Below are positions 35,192 through 47,839 of a stretch of 64,000 bases of DNA, in pieces. The stretch is from Gordius sp. MW1. Its lineage: Eukaryota > Nematomorpha > Gordioida > Gordea > Gordiidae. A model generated the notes under the pieces. That model ran no database searches, was not told the DNA's origin, and worked only from the letters and a program-made list of their open reading frames with translations. The DNA lies in contig OZ038526.1 in the NCBI GenBank assembly GCA_964036665.1, positions 26,908,001-26,972,000 on the forward strand, in the 5' to 3' direction. The number at the start of each line of letters is the position of its first letter. Position 1 is the first letter of the stretch. Both the position numbers and the translations under genes were made by a program.

Positions 35192-37861
35192 TGTGGTAGT
35201 TAGTTAGTTTTGACGCTTATTAAAATGAGTTTAACGTGAGTAAAAGATTTAGTTATTGCGGCAGCCGTGGTTAGGTAGTTAACTCTTTGGCTAGCCTATG
35301 CTAATGACATAGCGTCGGGAATAAAATATAATATATTTTGTTATGTGAATAGATGTGCACTAATTAGAAGCAGACGTCGAACGGTCGACATCCCTCATGC
35401 AAATTGAGGAGCGCATCGACAAGGTTTAAATAGCGAATTTGACCATGATAGAAAGTTATTTAATTTATTATTTAGTCCTGCTAGAGGAGATATTTGTTTT
35501 GCGTTCAGGACACGTTAGTCCTGGGGGGAGATGTTTATTCCTCATTTTAGACACGTGGGTCCAGTGGCAATTATCTAACAAGAGCCAGACGTTCCTTAAT
35601 CTGATACCTTCCTTTCGCGCTAGACGGAATCGTATTCTTCTCTTCTTCTCTGCTAGTAACTGCGATTGTCCACGAAGTAACAAACCGCCCTAACTCAATA
35701 CCTTATTGGTTAACCGTTGACGTCCCTCATTCTAACCGATTGGTTACGCGAACACCGCTTCTCCACAGCCATCGTCCATTCCATACTTTTATATATATCG
35801 AGAAAATTTATCTGATTCCTTATTGACTTATATTGTATAACCCAATCGTACAATTTGACTTATTAAAATAAAGGATTCAAAACGAGAAGTTGCATTTATA
35901 AAATTGGTAGCACGATGAAAACCCTCGAAACAAACGAAGTTGGTAGGACAAACAAAAAAAAATCCGAGGGACCGTCATAGATGCATCGCGTAGAGCAAGT
36001 TTACAGGATCTCTACCGTCAATCCCGACCAACAGGATTCGTGAGTTAGACGTTCGAAGTGCTTACAAAAGAAAAGGAAAGAAGGACCACATGGACTTTAA
36101 CTGAATTGTGGGTGTCAACGCTATAAATTTATTTTCTTTATTTTGGTGCGATCACTTATCGTATTTTTATGAACATGTTTGGGCCCAAGGCTTCATGTAA
36201 TTTTATTAATTTTGGCCATAAGTGTGTCGGGGACACGCAGGAAAATTCTTTTAATCCTGGGCCGCGTTACTTTAATTGATGCCCATTGGCGCTGACAGCT
36301 CTTAATTCTTCACAAACTCCGGCGGTTTATTTAAATATTAAGGGTAAGCAAATAAATTTTTTGGTAGATTCTAATGTCTCAATTTATGTTTAAGTAAATG
36401 TAATTTTGTTAAAATTATGGCCTTTTAAAAGCATAAATAAAAGACATGTTTTAGTAAAAAAAAATAGACGGTTCGAAGATTAAAATTTGTAGGGAATACT
36501 AAAGTTCGAGTATGTGCAAGTGAAAAAGTTTTTAGAATTGGAGTTATTCGTTATCAATGAGAAAATAGATAATTTTATGGGTCCTCTGGTTATTTGATGG
36601 GACATTGGTAAAAACGATAGTGATAGAAATATTAATCAATTGTTTATTTAATAATGCTGATGGCCATGCAACACCCGGTTTCAAGGTAGCATCTATGCAT
36701 AAATCCTTGGTTGTTATTAATAAGGCATGGACTCGGTTAATGAGCCAACCTTCGGTTTCAGGGGCAAGGGTTTTCGATAATAAGCCTACGATTCCTGGTT
36801 GGGTTGATTGTGATGGTCAGTACGTCGGGAGACTGTGGCATTAGAACATTGATAAAATTAAAGTGGAATATAGTTAAATATTTTTCGTGAGAGATTAGGT
36901 TGTTTGTATGATAACGTTTTTTTCGATAAAGGTTCACTCAGATGCAATTCCTCGATTTTGTCCTACCCGTCTAATACCTTTTATTTGAGTTTATAAGGTC
37001 AATAACGTTATAGTAATAGATGTTTAATACCCCCTACTTATAATCAAAATAGTTTTAGCTAATTAAAGATGTCTAAAACGGAGGCACTACAACAACTTTC
37101 CCTGGGCACTAATAAGGAGGTGCCAGAGAAGATAAAAAGGGAAGGTGTGGTAGTTAGTTAGTTTTGACGCTTATTCAAATTAGTTTAACGTGAGTAAAAG
37201 ATTTAGTTATTGCAACAGCCGTGGTTAGGTAGTTAACTCTTTGGCTAGCCTATGCTAATGACATAGCGTCGGGAATAAAATATAATATATTTTGTTATGT
37301 GAATAGATGTGCACTAATTAGAAGCAGACGTCGAACGGTCGGCATCCCTCATGCAAATTGAGGGGCGCATCGACAAGGTTTAAATAGCGAGAATTTGACC
37401 ATGATAGAGAGTTATTTAATTTATTTTTTAGTCCTGCTAGAGGAGATATTTATTTTGCGTTCAGGACACGTTAGTCCTGCGGGGGGAGATGTTTATTCCT
37501 CATTTTAGACACGTGGGTCCAGCGGCAATTATCTAACAAGAACCAGACGTTCCTTAATCCGATACCTTCCTTTCGCCGTAGACGTAATCGTATTCTTCTC
37601 TTCTTTTCTGCTAGTAACCGCGATTGTCCACGAAGTAACAAACTGCCTTAACTCAATACCTTATTGGTTAACCGTTGACGTCTTTCATTCTAACCGATTG
37701 GTTACGCGAACACCGCTTCTCCACGGCCATCGTCCATTCCATACTTTTATATATATCGAGAAACTTTATCTGATTCCTTATTGACTTATATTGTACAACC
37801 CAATCGTACAATTTGACTTATTAAAATAAAGGATTCTAAACGAGAAGTTGCATTTATAAAA
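35192..37861 (+). mobile_element. LTR retrotransposon, internally deleted, 712-716 bp LTRs
   Basis: LTRs 35192-35903 and 37146-37861 start TGTGGTAGTTAG and are nearly identical by eye. The 5' LTR is followed by ttggtagcacgatg (a possible primer-binding site). The 3' LTR is preceded by the purine run aagataaaaagggaagg. Flanks are ATAAC and GTAAC, possibly a 5 bp duplication with one change. The 1.24 kb interior keeps only short frames, including a degenerate protease-like NFLVDSNVS near 36360. It is too small to be autonomous. Related LTR pieces lie at 41200-41580 and 49560-55599. Confidence 0.85.
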
Positions 37862-39403
37862 GTAACCTTAGGTGTCATCTATAGAAAGGTTGCGCATATA
37901 TGTCATTAATAAAGAAACCTCAACAAAATAGATCAGAAAAAAAAATTTACCACTGTTAGAGAAGCATTTAAGGCAAGCACGTGAAATTTGAATGTCGGCA
38001 CACGTATATAAGAAAACCCATAAATCAAACAAAGTTAGCATCAGGATATAAGGGGTCTGTACTGGTGTTGCTGTTTATAATAGAAATGTCTAGTGAGTTT
38101 GGCGGTTCGGACGCTACTGATAAAATAGAGATAGATTGGGTACTGCTGTCATGATCGTATTTTCAACATATAGTGTGGTTCGAAAGGTTTTAATAGTGCT
38201 TTAATGGGCTCATAGATCTTAACTTGACTTGATGGTTGAGTGATGCTTGTCGTGTCTATAGTCACCGTAAGGCTATGTTCTTCGTTGAGGTCAAATATCT
38301 TTTTGAGCAGTTACAGCCATTTTTTACCGTAGCTCTGTCTTAATCTCATTTACTTCTAATTCACAACAAAGGCAGTAACAACCCCTTCGACTTCCTAGCT
38401 AGGTAAATATTTGAGAATATCAAACAAAAATTCGAAAATTCTATAGAAAATTTTTAATTGGTATTTAAATTCAATAATATTCCATGAAAGTGGTATACAT
38501 TTAATCTTTGATCCAAACTTCATTCAATTAGTTGCATTTTATTGATGCTAGCTTATTACAATCGTGGGACATGTTCAAAAGAAACAAAGATACAGAAAAA
38601 TCCTTACAAAATCCATACATAAATTCAAAAAACGCAAAACATTACTTCTACATCTATACAATCTATATATATATAAATGCACTGTTTTCTTTGTCCTTTA
38701 ATAACTTCTAAAGTTCTCAACCGATTCCCACCAAATTTGGTCTACCCTAGCATCCTAGATGGTTTATTTATACTTTTTATTGACCTGCGACAGCCGTAAC
38801 CCTGTTTTTTGGTAGTGTTTACCGCCATCTAGCGGATGATAGATACAACGTTTTTATACTTATTTATCGTTATGGTGCTACTTTTTACCTTAAACTTTTT
38901 TCCACAATTGCTGTCATTTGTGACTCAATTTTTTACTTACTTACGCCCTTTTTTTACAATATATAAGGCTGTAACAAATAAACATTCTAGATACCCTAAA
39001 ACATCATCATTTTTTTAAATAAATCAAACATTCTCACGTTTCGTTATTTTTTCCTATTTTTACGAAGTTTGGTTATTAATGTAACAAGTCCAAAAACATC
39101 ACTTTATCGTTATGATGAAAAATGCAGACAATAATTAAACCGACAAACTTAAAATGCAATGATATGAGCTATTATTCCTAAAGAATAATGCATCGAGAGA
39201 CGAAGAAAATTATGTTTTAAAATGCCGCCAATTATTCCATCAATACATTGTAGATATGTATGCCAAAATTGAATCGGAACGGCTGCTCTACATCCGTTTA
39301 AATCAGACCTAACTTCGCTCAGAAGAATATGTTCGATTGCGAGATGCAGCTCTTAACGTAACAACGCTAATGCAATTAGCGTTAGAAAGCTAAATTTTGT
39401 CCA

Positions 39404-40920
39404 CATCATATGCATGAATACGCTCAAGATTTGATCGCTTGTGTTCCTAACTACTGTCGTCCAGACCTATTCGTTACATTTACATGCAATCCTGTTTGGC
39501 GCAATGCACATGAGCTTTTATTTCATGGCCAATCACCAGTCGATAGGCATGACATCAAAGCACGTGTTTTCCACCAGAAAATAAAATCATGATTAATCTC
39601 ATTGTTAAGCATAAGGTCTTTGGCTCTGTGCGTTGGCCGATGTACTTTGTGAAATGGTAAAGAGAGGTTTACTGCATGCCCATACACATATATGGCTATA
39701 TAAGTAGATCACCTCTAATAAATTGACGATGTAATATGTGCTGAAATGCCTGGTCTTAAACGAGATAAGGATTTGTCAAAATTGTTACGAAAAATATAGA
39801 ACACACTCAATCCAAAATCGGTATGCGTGATATATGGTAAAGGCTCAAAGCGATATCCTCGAGGCTTTGTATGCAACACAATTACGGGCAGTAATGGATA
39901 TCATTTATATAAAAGAAGATCAACAAAAGATTGTGGTAACATGGTACCCATTCAAATTCGCGTCGGGGGGGGGGTAACCGTTGGGCTGTTTCATATTGCC
40001 TCTGCTATCAAAATTATGCATAGCATACATCAATGTTATTGTAATTCGGTTAACAAAGGTAGTGGTATGACAGTTTTTACCGTTCAACCAGATATCACTG
40101 CTTATATAGCAAGTCTTCACATCGATGAAATCGCTTAGTATCAGGCTGGAAGATATATAAGCAGCAATGAAGCTATATGGCGTATCCTATCCTTTCCTAT
40201 ACATGTACGCAGTCTTGGTATGGTTCCCTTAGCTGTACATCTAGAAAATGGGCAACGCGTTTATTTTACAAATGCATATGACAAAATAGTCGTAAATTCC
40301 CCAGATACTATGATAACTGCGTTCTTCGAGCTATGTCAACAGGATGATTTTGCGCAAAAGCTGCAATATTGCAAACTGTCTACGTCTTGCAGATGGAGTT
40401 TGCGCAGCATGCGATAGGTCGACTACTATACACTATTCATCCCAATCAAGATGAATGTCTCTTTCTTCGCATGACATCCCTGACCCAATGTTCCAGCGGT
40501 TAAAAGTGGTCAACGGCGTTGCACATTACGCCAAGCCATGCATTTATTAGAAGGAATTAGTGACGCGTGCTATGATACACATCCAAAACAAATTCGTGTT
40601 TTATTGATCTCCTGCTCTCCATGTCCCACCAATTTATGTAATAAATATAAAGCATACGAATAGTCATGCACATCCTAATCTTAACATGGATCAATTGCTT
40701 AAACACTACAACGAAACATTAATTATTTTTAAGATATATGCTTAGAAATTGAAACAAAGTTTTGAGTCAATTGGGTATGCCTGCACCAAATCGATCTGAG
40801 GCTGCTCTATTTGATGTAGACTTACATCGTGAACAAAGTTACAACTAGCGTGATCTTTTGTCTTATGTGAGATCTAATGTTCCAAAGATAACGCTGCAAC
40901 TAAAAGCCATTACGATCAAA
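39404..40920 (+). pseudogene. Helitron Rep-helicase remnant
   Basis: RPDLFVTFTCNP opens the Rep domain. LLHAHTHIWL holds the HUH metal-binding histidines, YPRGFV and YHLYKRR follow, and then DEIAQYQAGRY, EAIWRIL and VPLAVHLENGQ appear in the order known for Helitron proteins. Further on, remnants such as LGMPAPNR lead toward the helicase. Multiple stops and frameshifts mean it cannot encode an active enzyme, and most helicase motifs are missing. Confidence 0.87.
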
Positions 40921-41199
40921 TTTTGCTTGCTCTTAATTTTTTAATCATATATAATTTTTTGTTTTTACTATATTCGTGGAAATTATATTATTTCTAGTTA
41001 ATTCTAATTTCAACTAAATATACTAATCATTTTTTTATAAATACATATTTTGTAAAGATATTTTATTCGTACTATCAAACGATAATGTCCGCGTTACCAG
41101 TGAAATATTTGTAATTACAGATTGTAAGTTGATTTCGATTGAACTCCTTTTTATTTAACCAATGAAGTAATTAAGCACAATAGGCCAAGTAAACAAACT

Positions 41200-41580
41200 A
41201 ATATAAAGTCTATCGGATAATGTTGGACAATTTGTGTTAGGATATAAAATAAATAAAATATTGATCAGATTGATCCTCAAATTTGTGAAGGTAAATGTCG
41301 ATGTAAGAAGATGTCTAAGGAAGAATATCTGTGCAATCAATCGATTGGAACGGGTGGAGTCTATAGGGTAAATTAAAGGTATGGGATAATAGGACGTTTG
41401 GCTTTTTCGAACGATTACTAGATACAGAATAAAAATATAGCAATTAAATTTAGAGTACAAATTCATCCTTATATACCTGTCGATGCGCTTCTCAATTTGC
41501 ATGAGAGATGCCAACAGTTTGATGTACCGCACATCTCAATAAGAAATGGCCTTTACAAATTCGTCTGTTTCTAATTAATG
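41200..41580 (-). repeat. Diverged LTR remnant related to the 35 kb element
   Basis: The segment gtcgatgcgcttctcaattt and gcatgagagatgcc matches, in reverse complement, the LTR at 35192-35903. The part from 41330 to 41400 resembles 49640-49700. It looks like a solo or truncated LTR inside the Helitron. The minus-strand 125-codon frame here is probably meaningless. Confidence 0.6.
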
Positions 41581-41814
41581 CTACAAACCCTTAATCGCAG
41601 ACGATAACTAAATTATTTCTCACGCCTAATGCAGATGAGAACTCGTTTCTCGTGCATAATTAAATTCCTGTAAAATCTTAATTAGCCAACTGTCAAATCT
41701 TAATTGGCCAAACTTTAACAACTGTCAGATCTTAATTGGCCCAACTACAACAAAAGATACGATAAATAAATAGAAAAGTTAAGAATTATAAATATCTGAA
41801 AAGCATTCCGCCAT

Positions 41815-41930
41815 GACTAGTGTTTCGATCTAGTCTCGGTCTCGAAAACAAATTCTCGTTTTGGGAGCGATTATGAAAATCTCGTCTCGTTCTAGAAAAA
41901 TCTCGATCTCGTCTACAGCGATGCGGATAT
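41815..41930. repeat. Partial copy of the CTCGTCTCG hAT-like element
   Basis: It starts ctagtgtttcgatctagtct and carries tctcgtctcg repeats, like the right end of 60776-61923. The second terminus is missing. Confidence 0.65.
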
Positions 41931-41936
41931 CGTTGT

Positions 41937-42093
41937 TGGATACGAGTAGACCGAGGTTAAGACTTAAGAGAGCTGCGGGCCATTCGTGACCTAAATGTGG
42001 AGCTAAGCTCCTAAGCGCTGGAAGTTCCTCTGCCGAAGCGCCATTAATAAGAGACTTTAGGCACTCGGACAGGGTTCCAACATTTTTATTCAT
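41937..42093 (-). other. Conserved short reading frame within the Helitron (function unknown)
   Basis: The minus-strand frame contains ECLKSLINGASAEEL and GHEWPAALLSLNL, and the same sequence recurs, diverged and with stops, at 15483-15620. Conservation between two Helitron copies only shows common descent. It might be a piece of an accessory Helitron protein or a captured fragment; I recognise no domain. Confidence 0.4.
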
Positions 42094-42195
42094 GTAGATT
42101 GTAAGAGACTTTATTAAACCAAATTTGAAGGTGCTTTTTTACATCTCTTCATTTTATTACTGTAGATTTTAGGCTGACAATACACTACTATACAC

Positions 42196-42390
42196 TAGTG
42201 TTGTAACGGCCGGGTTTTGTTTGACCGCCCTTTGGTTTTACTAAGACTAATGGTCGCTTTTGATCTATTATTCAAATATCGACTAAGTCTAGAGGTCAAC
42301 TAGAAAAACAGACAAAAAAACCTTTGGTCTGTTTATGTTTAATCGACCAAAAACAAGGGTCGACCAAACAAAACCCAGCCGTTTTTACAA
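42196..42390. mobile_element. MITE, TAGTGTTGTA family, copy 3
   Basis: tagtgttgtaacggccgggt at the left and acccagccgtttttacaa at the right flank a palindromic centre. The related Helitron sequence near 15320-15345 lacks it, which gives a natural empty site. Confidence 0.82.
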
Positions 42391-43659
42391 ACGCTGTACT
42401 AAAATTTTTCTCTGCATTGTCAAACATTATTATTGACTTTTGTATATTAGTGGTTTATAAACACTTTTGTCACCCAATTTTGCATAGTATGGCTAAACAT
42501 CGCTACCTAATAAGGTTCTAAAACTGTTATAAATCTCTAATAATAAATATGTCTTTTCCTATTAAGTTAATATTTATTTGCATATTAAAAAATATATCTT
42601 TTTACATCATAAACTCTCTTTCAGCTGACCCAAATTCTTCATATATTTCCTATTAATAGGTACCAATTATTTAGCCAATTAAGAACTAAACCAAAGCAAC
42701 GCTTGGCCGGGCACAACTAGTACTTATATAAAAACAATTTTACAAGTCTCCAATACGCTCGCCTACACTAAATTCCCCGTCAGATTCATAAAACAATATT
42801 AGTTAGCTATGGGATAGTTGGAAGGAAAGTTTATTATGAATGACTGTGGCTGCTAAAAAAGATATTTGACTTCAACGAAGAACATAGCCTTAAAAAGCGG
42901 TGACTATAGACACGACAAGCAACACTCAAACGCCCGAGTCGCTATACACACTAGACATTTTTATTATAAACGGCAACACCACCCTTATTTCCTGATGCTA
43001 ACTTTGTTGGATTTATGGGTTTCTCTTATATCCGTGATCTACACTGCCGACTTTCAACTTTCACGTGCTTGTCTTAAATGCTTCTCTAACAGTTCTAAAT
43101 TTTTTCTTTTTTATCTATTTTGCTGAGGTCTCTTTATTGATGACTATATGTGAAACTCTTCTGTAGAACTTTCAAAGTCTTGCTTAAGATTCTCAAATTT
43201 CAGGGAACAATTTCTCCAGTGCAATGCAAATATATTATGAAGCAGTAAATGTTTAATAGAGCTTAAGTTTATTTAAAAGATGTAAAACAAATTTAAAAAT
43301 TACATTGTTACCTGTCTGATTCTTGATCCACTTGTTAGTTTACATTAGCAACTTATCTTCAGCATACATTTCCAAAAACAATAATAATGCATGTCTTAAT
43401 AGAATTTAACAACCTTCTTTTAAGTTCACAATTAATAGACACGTTAATGTCATTGGAGTCAGCATAGTTTGTTTGGTCAGGAAGACATGCTTTGTACAAA
43501 ATTTAATGAAGATTTTCTTAATAAACCCTTAATTAAATGATTATAAATGTTTTAAATAAAAAATTTCCCACAATATAATTTTATAACCGTGCAACTTCAT
43601 ATATCACATCGTATCGTTTATGATTAATAATTTGTAAGACCCCAGTTATTTCTGCCCCA

Positions 43660-46640
43660 TCAATTGCTATGCAAGTTATGGGCTCATTTTTTGGTGTCCG
43701 TTGTCCACCAAGTATTTGCCCCAGCTTTCTGACCTGGAGGTTCGAGTTCAAGCCCAGGAGAGGACAATTTTTTATTTTTTTTTAAAATTAAATTAATATT
43801 TTGTTCTTGTTAATACCATTGATAAAATGACTTTTTGACCCGCTGGCTCCTGACCAATGAAAAAAATCACCATTGGCCAAATAAATAGAATTTTTTTCCG
43901 TTTTTGAATTGGTATATTAGGTTAACATTGATAATTACTTTATGCCCTCCTACAAGGGCTTATGCCTCTACTGATATGGGTCCCTGTGCCCCTACAAAAA
44001 CCTATGCATCTACTGATGTGGGTTAGAATCCCGGCGAGGGCAAATTCTTAATTGCTGGTTCGAATCCCGGAGAGGCCAAAAAATTTTTTTTTTAAATTAA
44101 ATTAATATATTGTTCTTGTTAATACCATTGATAATATGACTTTTTGATCGTCCGCTGGCTACTGACCAATGAAAAAAAGGATCATTAACCAAAGTATAAA
44201 TCGAAATTTTTTTTCGTTAAATTAATATATTGTTTTTGTTAATACCATTGATAAATATAGCTTTTTGGCCGTCCGCTGGCTGCTGCCTATACAAAAGCCT
44301 ATGCCTCTACTAATGTGGGGTCAAATCCCGGAGAGGGCAAAATTTTTATTTTTTTTTAAATTAAATTAATATACTGATAATATGACTTTTTAACCGTTCC
44401 CTGGCTACTGACCATTGGAAAAAATGACCATTACCCAAATAGTAAATCGGATTTTTTTTCTCGTTTTTTTTCAAATTACTGTATTGTTATTGTTAATACC
44501 ATTGATAATATGACTTTTTGGCCGTCCGCTGGCTGCTGACCAATGGAAAAAAATCACCATTGGCCAAAGTGTAAATCAAATTTTTTTTTTGTTTTTTTTG
44601 ACTCGTATGTATTTATAGACCGTCTCTTGGTACTAACCAATGGAAAAATATGAACATTGGCCAAAGTGAGATTTTATTAATTTAATAAGTTTTTGTTTAA
44701 TCGAACTTTGACAGAAAATTTACCCCCCCCCCCCCTTCCCCTTAATTAGATATTTATTTTGGGGTAATTTTTCCTGCTGACCCGACAAGAAAAAAGGGTG
44801 GATTTGGGGCAAAAGTTAGATAAATTCGCTCCTGGTTCAGGTTTAAATTTTGTATTTGCAACCATTTGGAAACAAGATATTTAAAAGCATGGTATAATAA
44901 GTTAATGATTGAGAGATTTAATCTTATGAAAACAGTTATTTTTAAATATCTTTTGGTTTTAGCTAGCCTTTACTAAGCTTTACTATTTTGATCCAAACAC
45001 CTTTTCTTGAAATGACCAGAATTATAATTTATAACCAAAATTCAACAGCAACGACAAGATAAGTTAGTTAGCCATTATTTCTTTAGCAATATATTACCAA
45101 AATAGGAAGCCCGGCAGAATTTTCAAAATTATTTTTTAGCCATAGCTCCACTTATAATTACTTGTTAATTATCAATCCGAACCTTTCCAAAAATTTCTCA
45201 AAATTTTAACCCCAACCTGACCCAGCGGATTTATTTTTAAAATTTTTGATTCCATATTTCAAGTGATCCTTGGAGATAAAGTTATCAAAACTAAACTATT
45301 GGCGCCTTTGAGGCTAGCAATGTGTTGCAAGTTACTGACCCTTTCCTAGGGAGGCTAGGGTTTGTCGCCCCCGCCCCTCACAAAATTCCAAATTTAATTA
45401 TCAATAAAAATGTATCAAAACCCAAAATAACAACTTTGCCTCCTTAATAAATTTTCGAATAAAATGTTTAAAAATAACGATCCTTAATAAAACTAGGAAG
45501 AAAGCGAGGGCCTTTTGAGTCAGTATATTTAACGTTATTTTTGGATATTCCATTTACTAAAATCAAGAACTTTAGCTGTATATATGTTTAATAACCAAAT
45601 TGTACCTCTGCCACTATAATCTTTTCGCAAATAATGCCAAGTCAGCGGTGGGCGGATAAGAGGGTAAGATAAGGGTAGGTAATAAAATGTTGTTTAACCT
45701 TGGCATATAAAATAGGGCAGGGGGGGAGGTGACTCCTGTGAGATTTTATATCGGAAAATATTCATATCGCCCCTTTTAAGATTCATCAGTTAAGTTACTT
45801 ATGCAACAAACTTTTTCCTCCCCACTCTATCACATAAAATCAATAACATAAGTTATATACTTCGTGGGGGTATTCGTTTTCCTTACCCATGTGACTTAAT
45901 CGATTGAGGGGTGGAGACGTACTTTGTTTAACAAATATTGATAAAATTTTTCACGTGATTATCATTATTACAGTTATTATTGCTTGGAATGCGGTTGAGG
46001 AGAAAGCGTGATGATTATCATGTTATTGATCCTCATTTTATTCCTCACCGCAACTATGGGTGCAAGAGTAATAACAATTGATTGCCGTGCTTGTTAGTAG
46101 ATTTATAAGTTTTAGTAAGAAATGATAGGAAGGCCCTCCAATGTATTTACATCGGCTTTCTGACTTGTAGGTTCAAGTTCACCCGGAGAGGGCAAATTTT
46201 TTATTTTTTTTAATTTCGTTTTTGAATTGGGTATATTAGGTTAACATTGATAATTACCCTATACGCTTTCCTACAAGGGCCTATGCCTCTACTCATATGG
46301 GTCCCTGTGCCCCTACAAAAGCCTATGCCACTACTGATGTGGGTTCGAATCCCGGCGAGGGCAAATTTTTTATTTTTTAAATTAAATTAATATATTGTTC
46401 TTGTTAATACTCTTTAACTTTTTAAATATTTGTATAAATTAATAATTAAGTAATAATTTTGCATTTAATACCCCCCTATAGGCATTCTCGCCCCTTCCCA
46501 CCTTTCTCGCCCATAAATTGCATAGCAAATATGCTACGTTTATACGGAGCATAGATGAGTCGTCCCCCTTTCCCTTCCCCTCCTCCCCTTCCCCCCTCCC
46601 CTTCCCACAAGGGCCGAAGGCCCGAGTTTTTAATTTATTT
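43660..46640 (+). repeat. Composite SINE/tandem repeat block (arm 2)
   Basis: Units of taataccattgataatatga, gtccgctggctgctgacc and B-box-like gggttcgaatcccggcgagg recur between 43720 and 44680 and at 46150-46420. The block ends with the cattctcgcccc and cccataaattgcatagcaa motifs. 44690-46130 is plain AT-rich sequence in which I see no gene. Mirror image of 28325-31070. Confidence 0.83.
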
Positions 46641-47063
46641 ATTTCAATTTTTACACAAAAATAGTGATAACCTTAATATTAAATAATATTAAGTCGATAG
46701 AAGTTTATTTCCAAATAATTATATATGTTATATGCTAAAATATATTAAATTAATGAGCTGGCATCGAGCTATGGATTGAGATTGTATTAGATTTTACAAT
46801 TTCCATGGTGACTTTCTGCTTGACGTAAAAGAATTCTTTGTGATGGTGTTTTAAATTTTATTGCTTTGGACATTAAAAATAATATACATTGAAACTTACA
46901 TAATCAAACAAATATAGGAAATTCTGTCAATGCTTATTACAAAAAATTTTATTTATTGAAGTTTTTACTTATGCAGATTATTTTTTATTAAATATTAAAA
47001 CGCACTTTAGATCCCTATTTTTTAAATAACTCAAAAAGATGATGAATAGATATTAAAGTCAGC

Positions 47064-47351
47064 CATGGGCGTAGGCAGGGGGGAGCAGGGGGGGGGGGCG
47101 GCTGCCCTCCCCCTAATAAAAAAATATGATTTGCCCCCCCCCCTAATTAGCCAGAGGGGGGCAGCCGGACCTCCTGCCCCCCCCCCTAATTTGCCGGGGG
47201 GGGCAGGGGGTCTGGCTGCCCCACTGCCTAATTAGGGGAGTTGCGTTTGCTCTCAGGGAAATTTTTGGATGTCGGGACCTTTTTTTTTTGCTCTCAGGAA
47301 ATTTTTTTTTAATCTGCCCCCCCCCTAATTTAAAACCTGGCTACGCCCATG
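47064..47351. mobile_element. hAT-type MITE, CATGGGCGTAG family, copy 3
   Basis: CATGGGCGTAGGC and CTACGCCCATG termini are flanked by the perfect 8 bp repeat AAGTCAGC (47056-47063 and 47352-47359). The interior has alternating C- and G-tracts. It is absent from the matching place in arm 1. Confidence 0.92.
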
Positions 47352-47480
47352 AAGTCAGCTTTTAATATATAAGTATCATTTAATTTATAAGTATCAAATT
47401 TTTGAAAAGGATGTCTTAATATTACAAATGTAACAAAAAATTGTTCTTTATTTCATAAAATGCTCACTAAAACTAATACA

Positions 47481-47800
47481 TCAATCTATGCATAGATAGA
47501 CATAAAAATTAACCAAAAGATATGGGAAATTAGGAAATTTTAAGTGTACACGAGAATCCATAACCGAGGAATAATTTAAGAGTTCCATAACTGTAAAAAT
47601 CTTTTCCTTTTTCACTAAAAAATCCAGTGGCAAATGTACTAGATATCCCCGAATTTTGTTTATCATTTCCAAAGCCAAATCTCCGTCAAAAACGAATATA
47701 CGGGTTTTTCGCTAATGGTTTTATGTCGCCAAAGTCTTTAACATCATTGGAAGGTATACAACTAACAACCTGATAGGATATAAAATCATGAAAAATCAAA
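47481..47800 (-). pseudogene. PLD terminal-exon pseudogene copy
   Basis: The minus strand matches the last PLD exon (27777-28025) and its acceptor, including SCIPSNDV-like and INKIRG motifs. Single-base differences shift the frame in the first third, and a short deletion removes the codons before the stop. It is part of arm 2. No other PLD exon accompanies it, so it cannot make an enzyme. Confidence 0.9.
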
Positions 47801-47839
47801 ATGACTTCTTCTTTATTAGTTATTTGGTCCCACAGTCGT

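Larger units (their letters stand above)
27745..38325 (+). repeat. Arm 1 of a large inverted duplication
   Basis: It matches arm 2 (42845-47805) in reverse complement. The match covers the PLD terminal exon, the composite repeat 28325-31070, the flank 31080-31298, then 35011-35165 and 37862-38325. Two LTR elements interrupt this arm only (31299-35010 and 35192-37861). Without them the arm is about 4.2 kb. The outer edge lies just before the last PLD exon. Confidence 0.88.
38662..42720 (+). mobile_element. Helitron, decayed
   Basis: The 5' end reads TCTATATATATA (after A) and the 3' end gcacaaCTAG (before T). This fits Helitron insertion between A and T with TC...CTAG termini. The Rep-helicase remnant 39404-40920 runs in the same direction. 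An LTR remnant (41200-41580), a hAT remnant (41815-41930) and a MITE (42196-42390) are nested inside. It lies between the two arms of the inverted duplication. A 3'-end relative is at 14999-15640. Confidence 0.75.
42845..47805 (-). repeat. Arm 2 of the large inverted duplication
   Basis: Reverse-complement counterpart of 27745-38325. It includes a copy of the PLD terminal exon (47481-47800), the composite repeat block and the region around 42845-43440. It lacks both LTR elements present in arm 1 but carries its own MITE (47064-47351) and about 1.4 kb without counterpart (44690-46130). Its outer edge abuts a LINE at about 47830. Confidence 0.88.

Noticed and set aside
41155-41532. 125-codon minus-strand ORF
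   Set aside because: It lies in a diverged LTR remnant and has no known motif.
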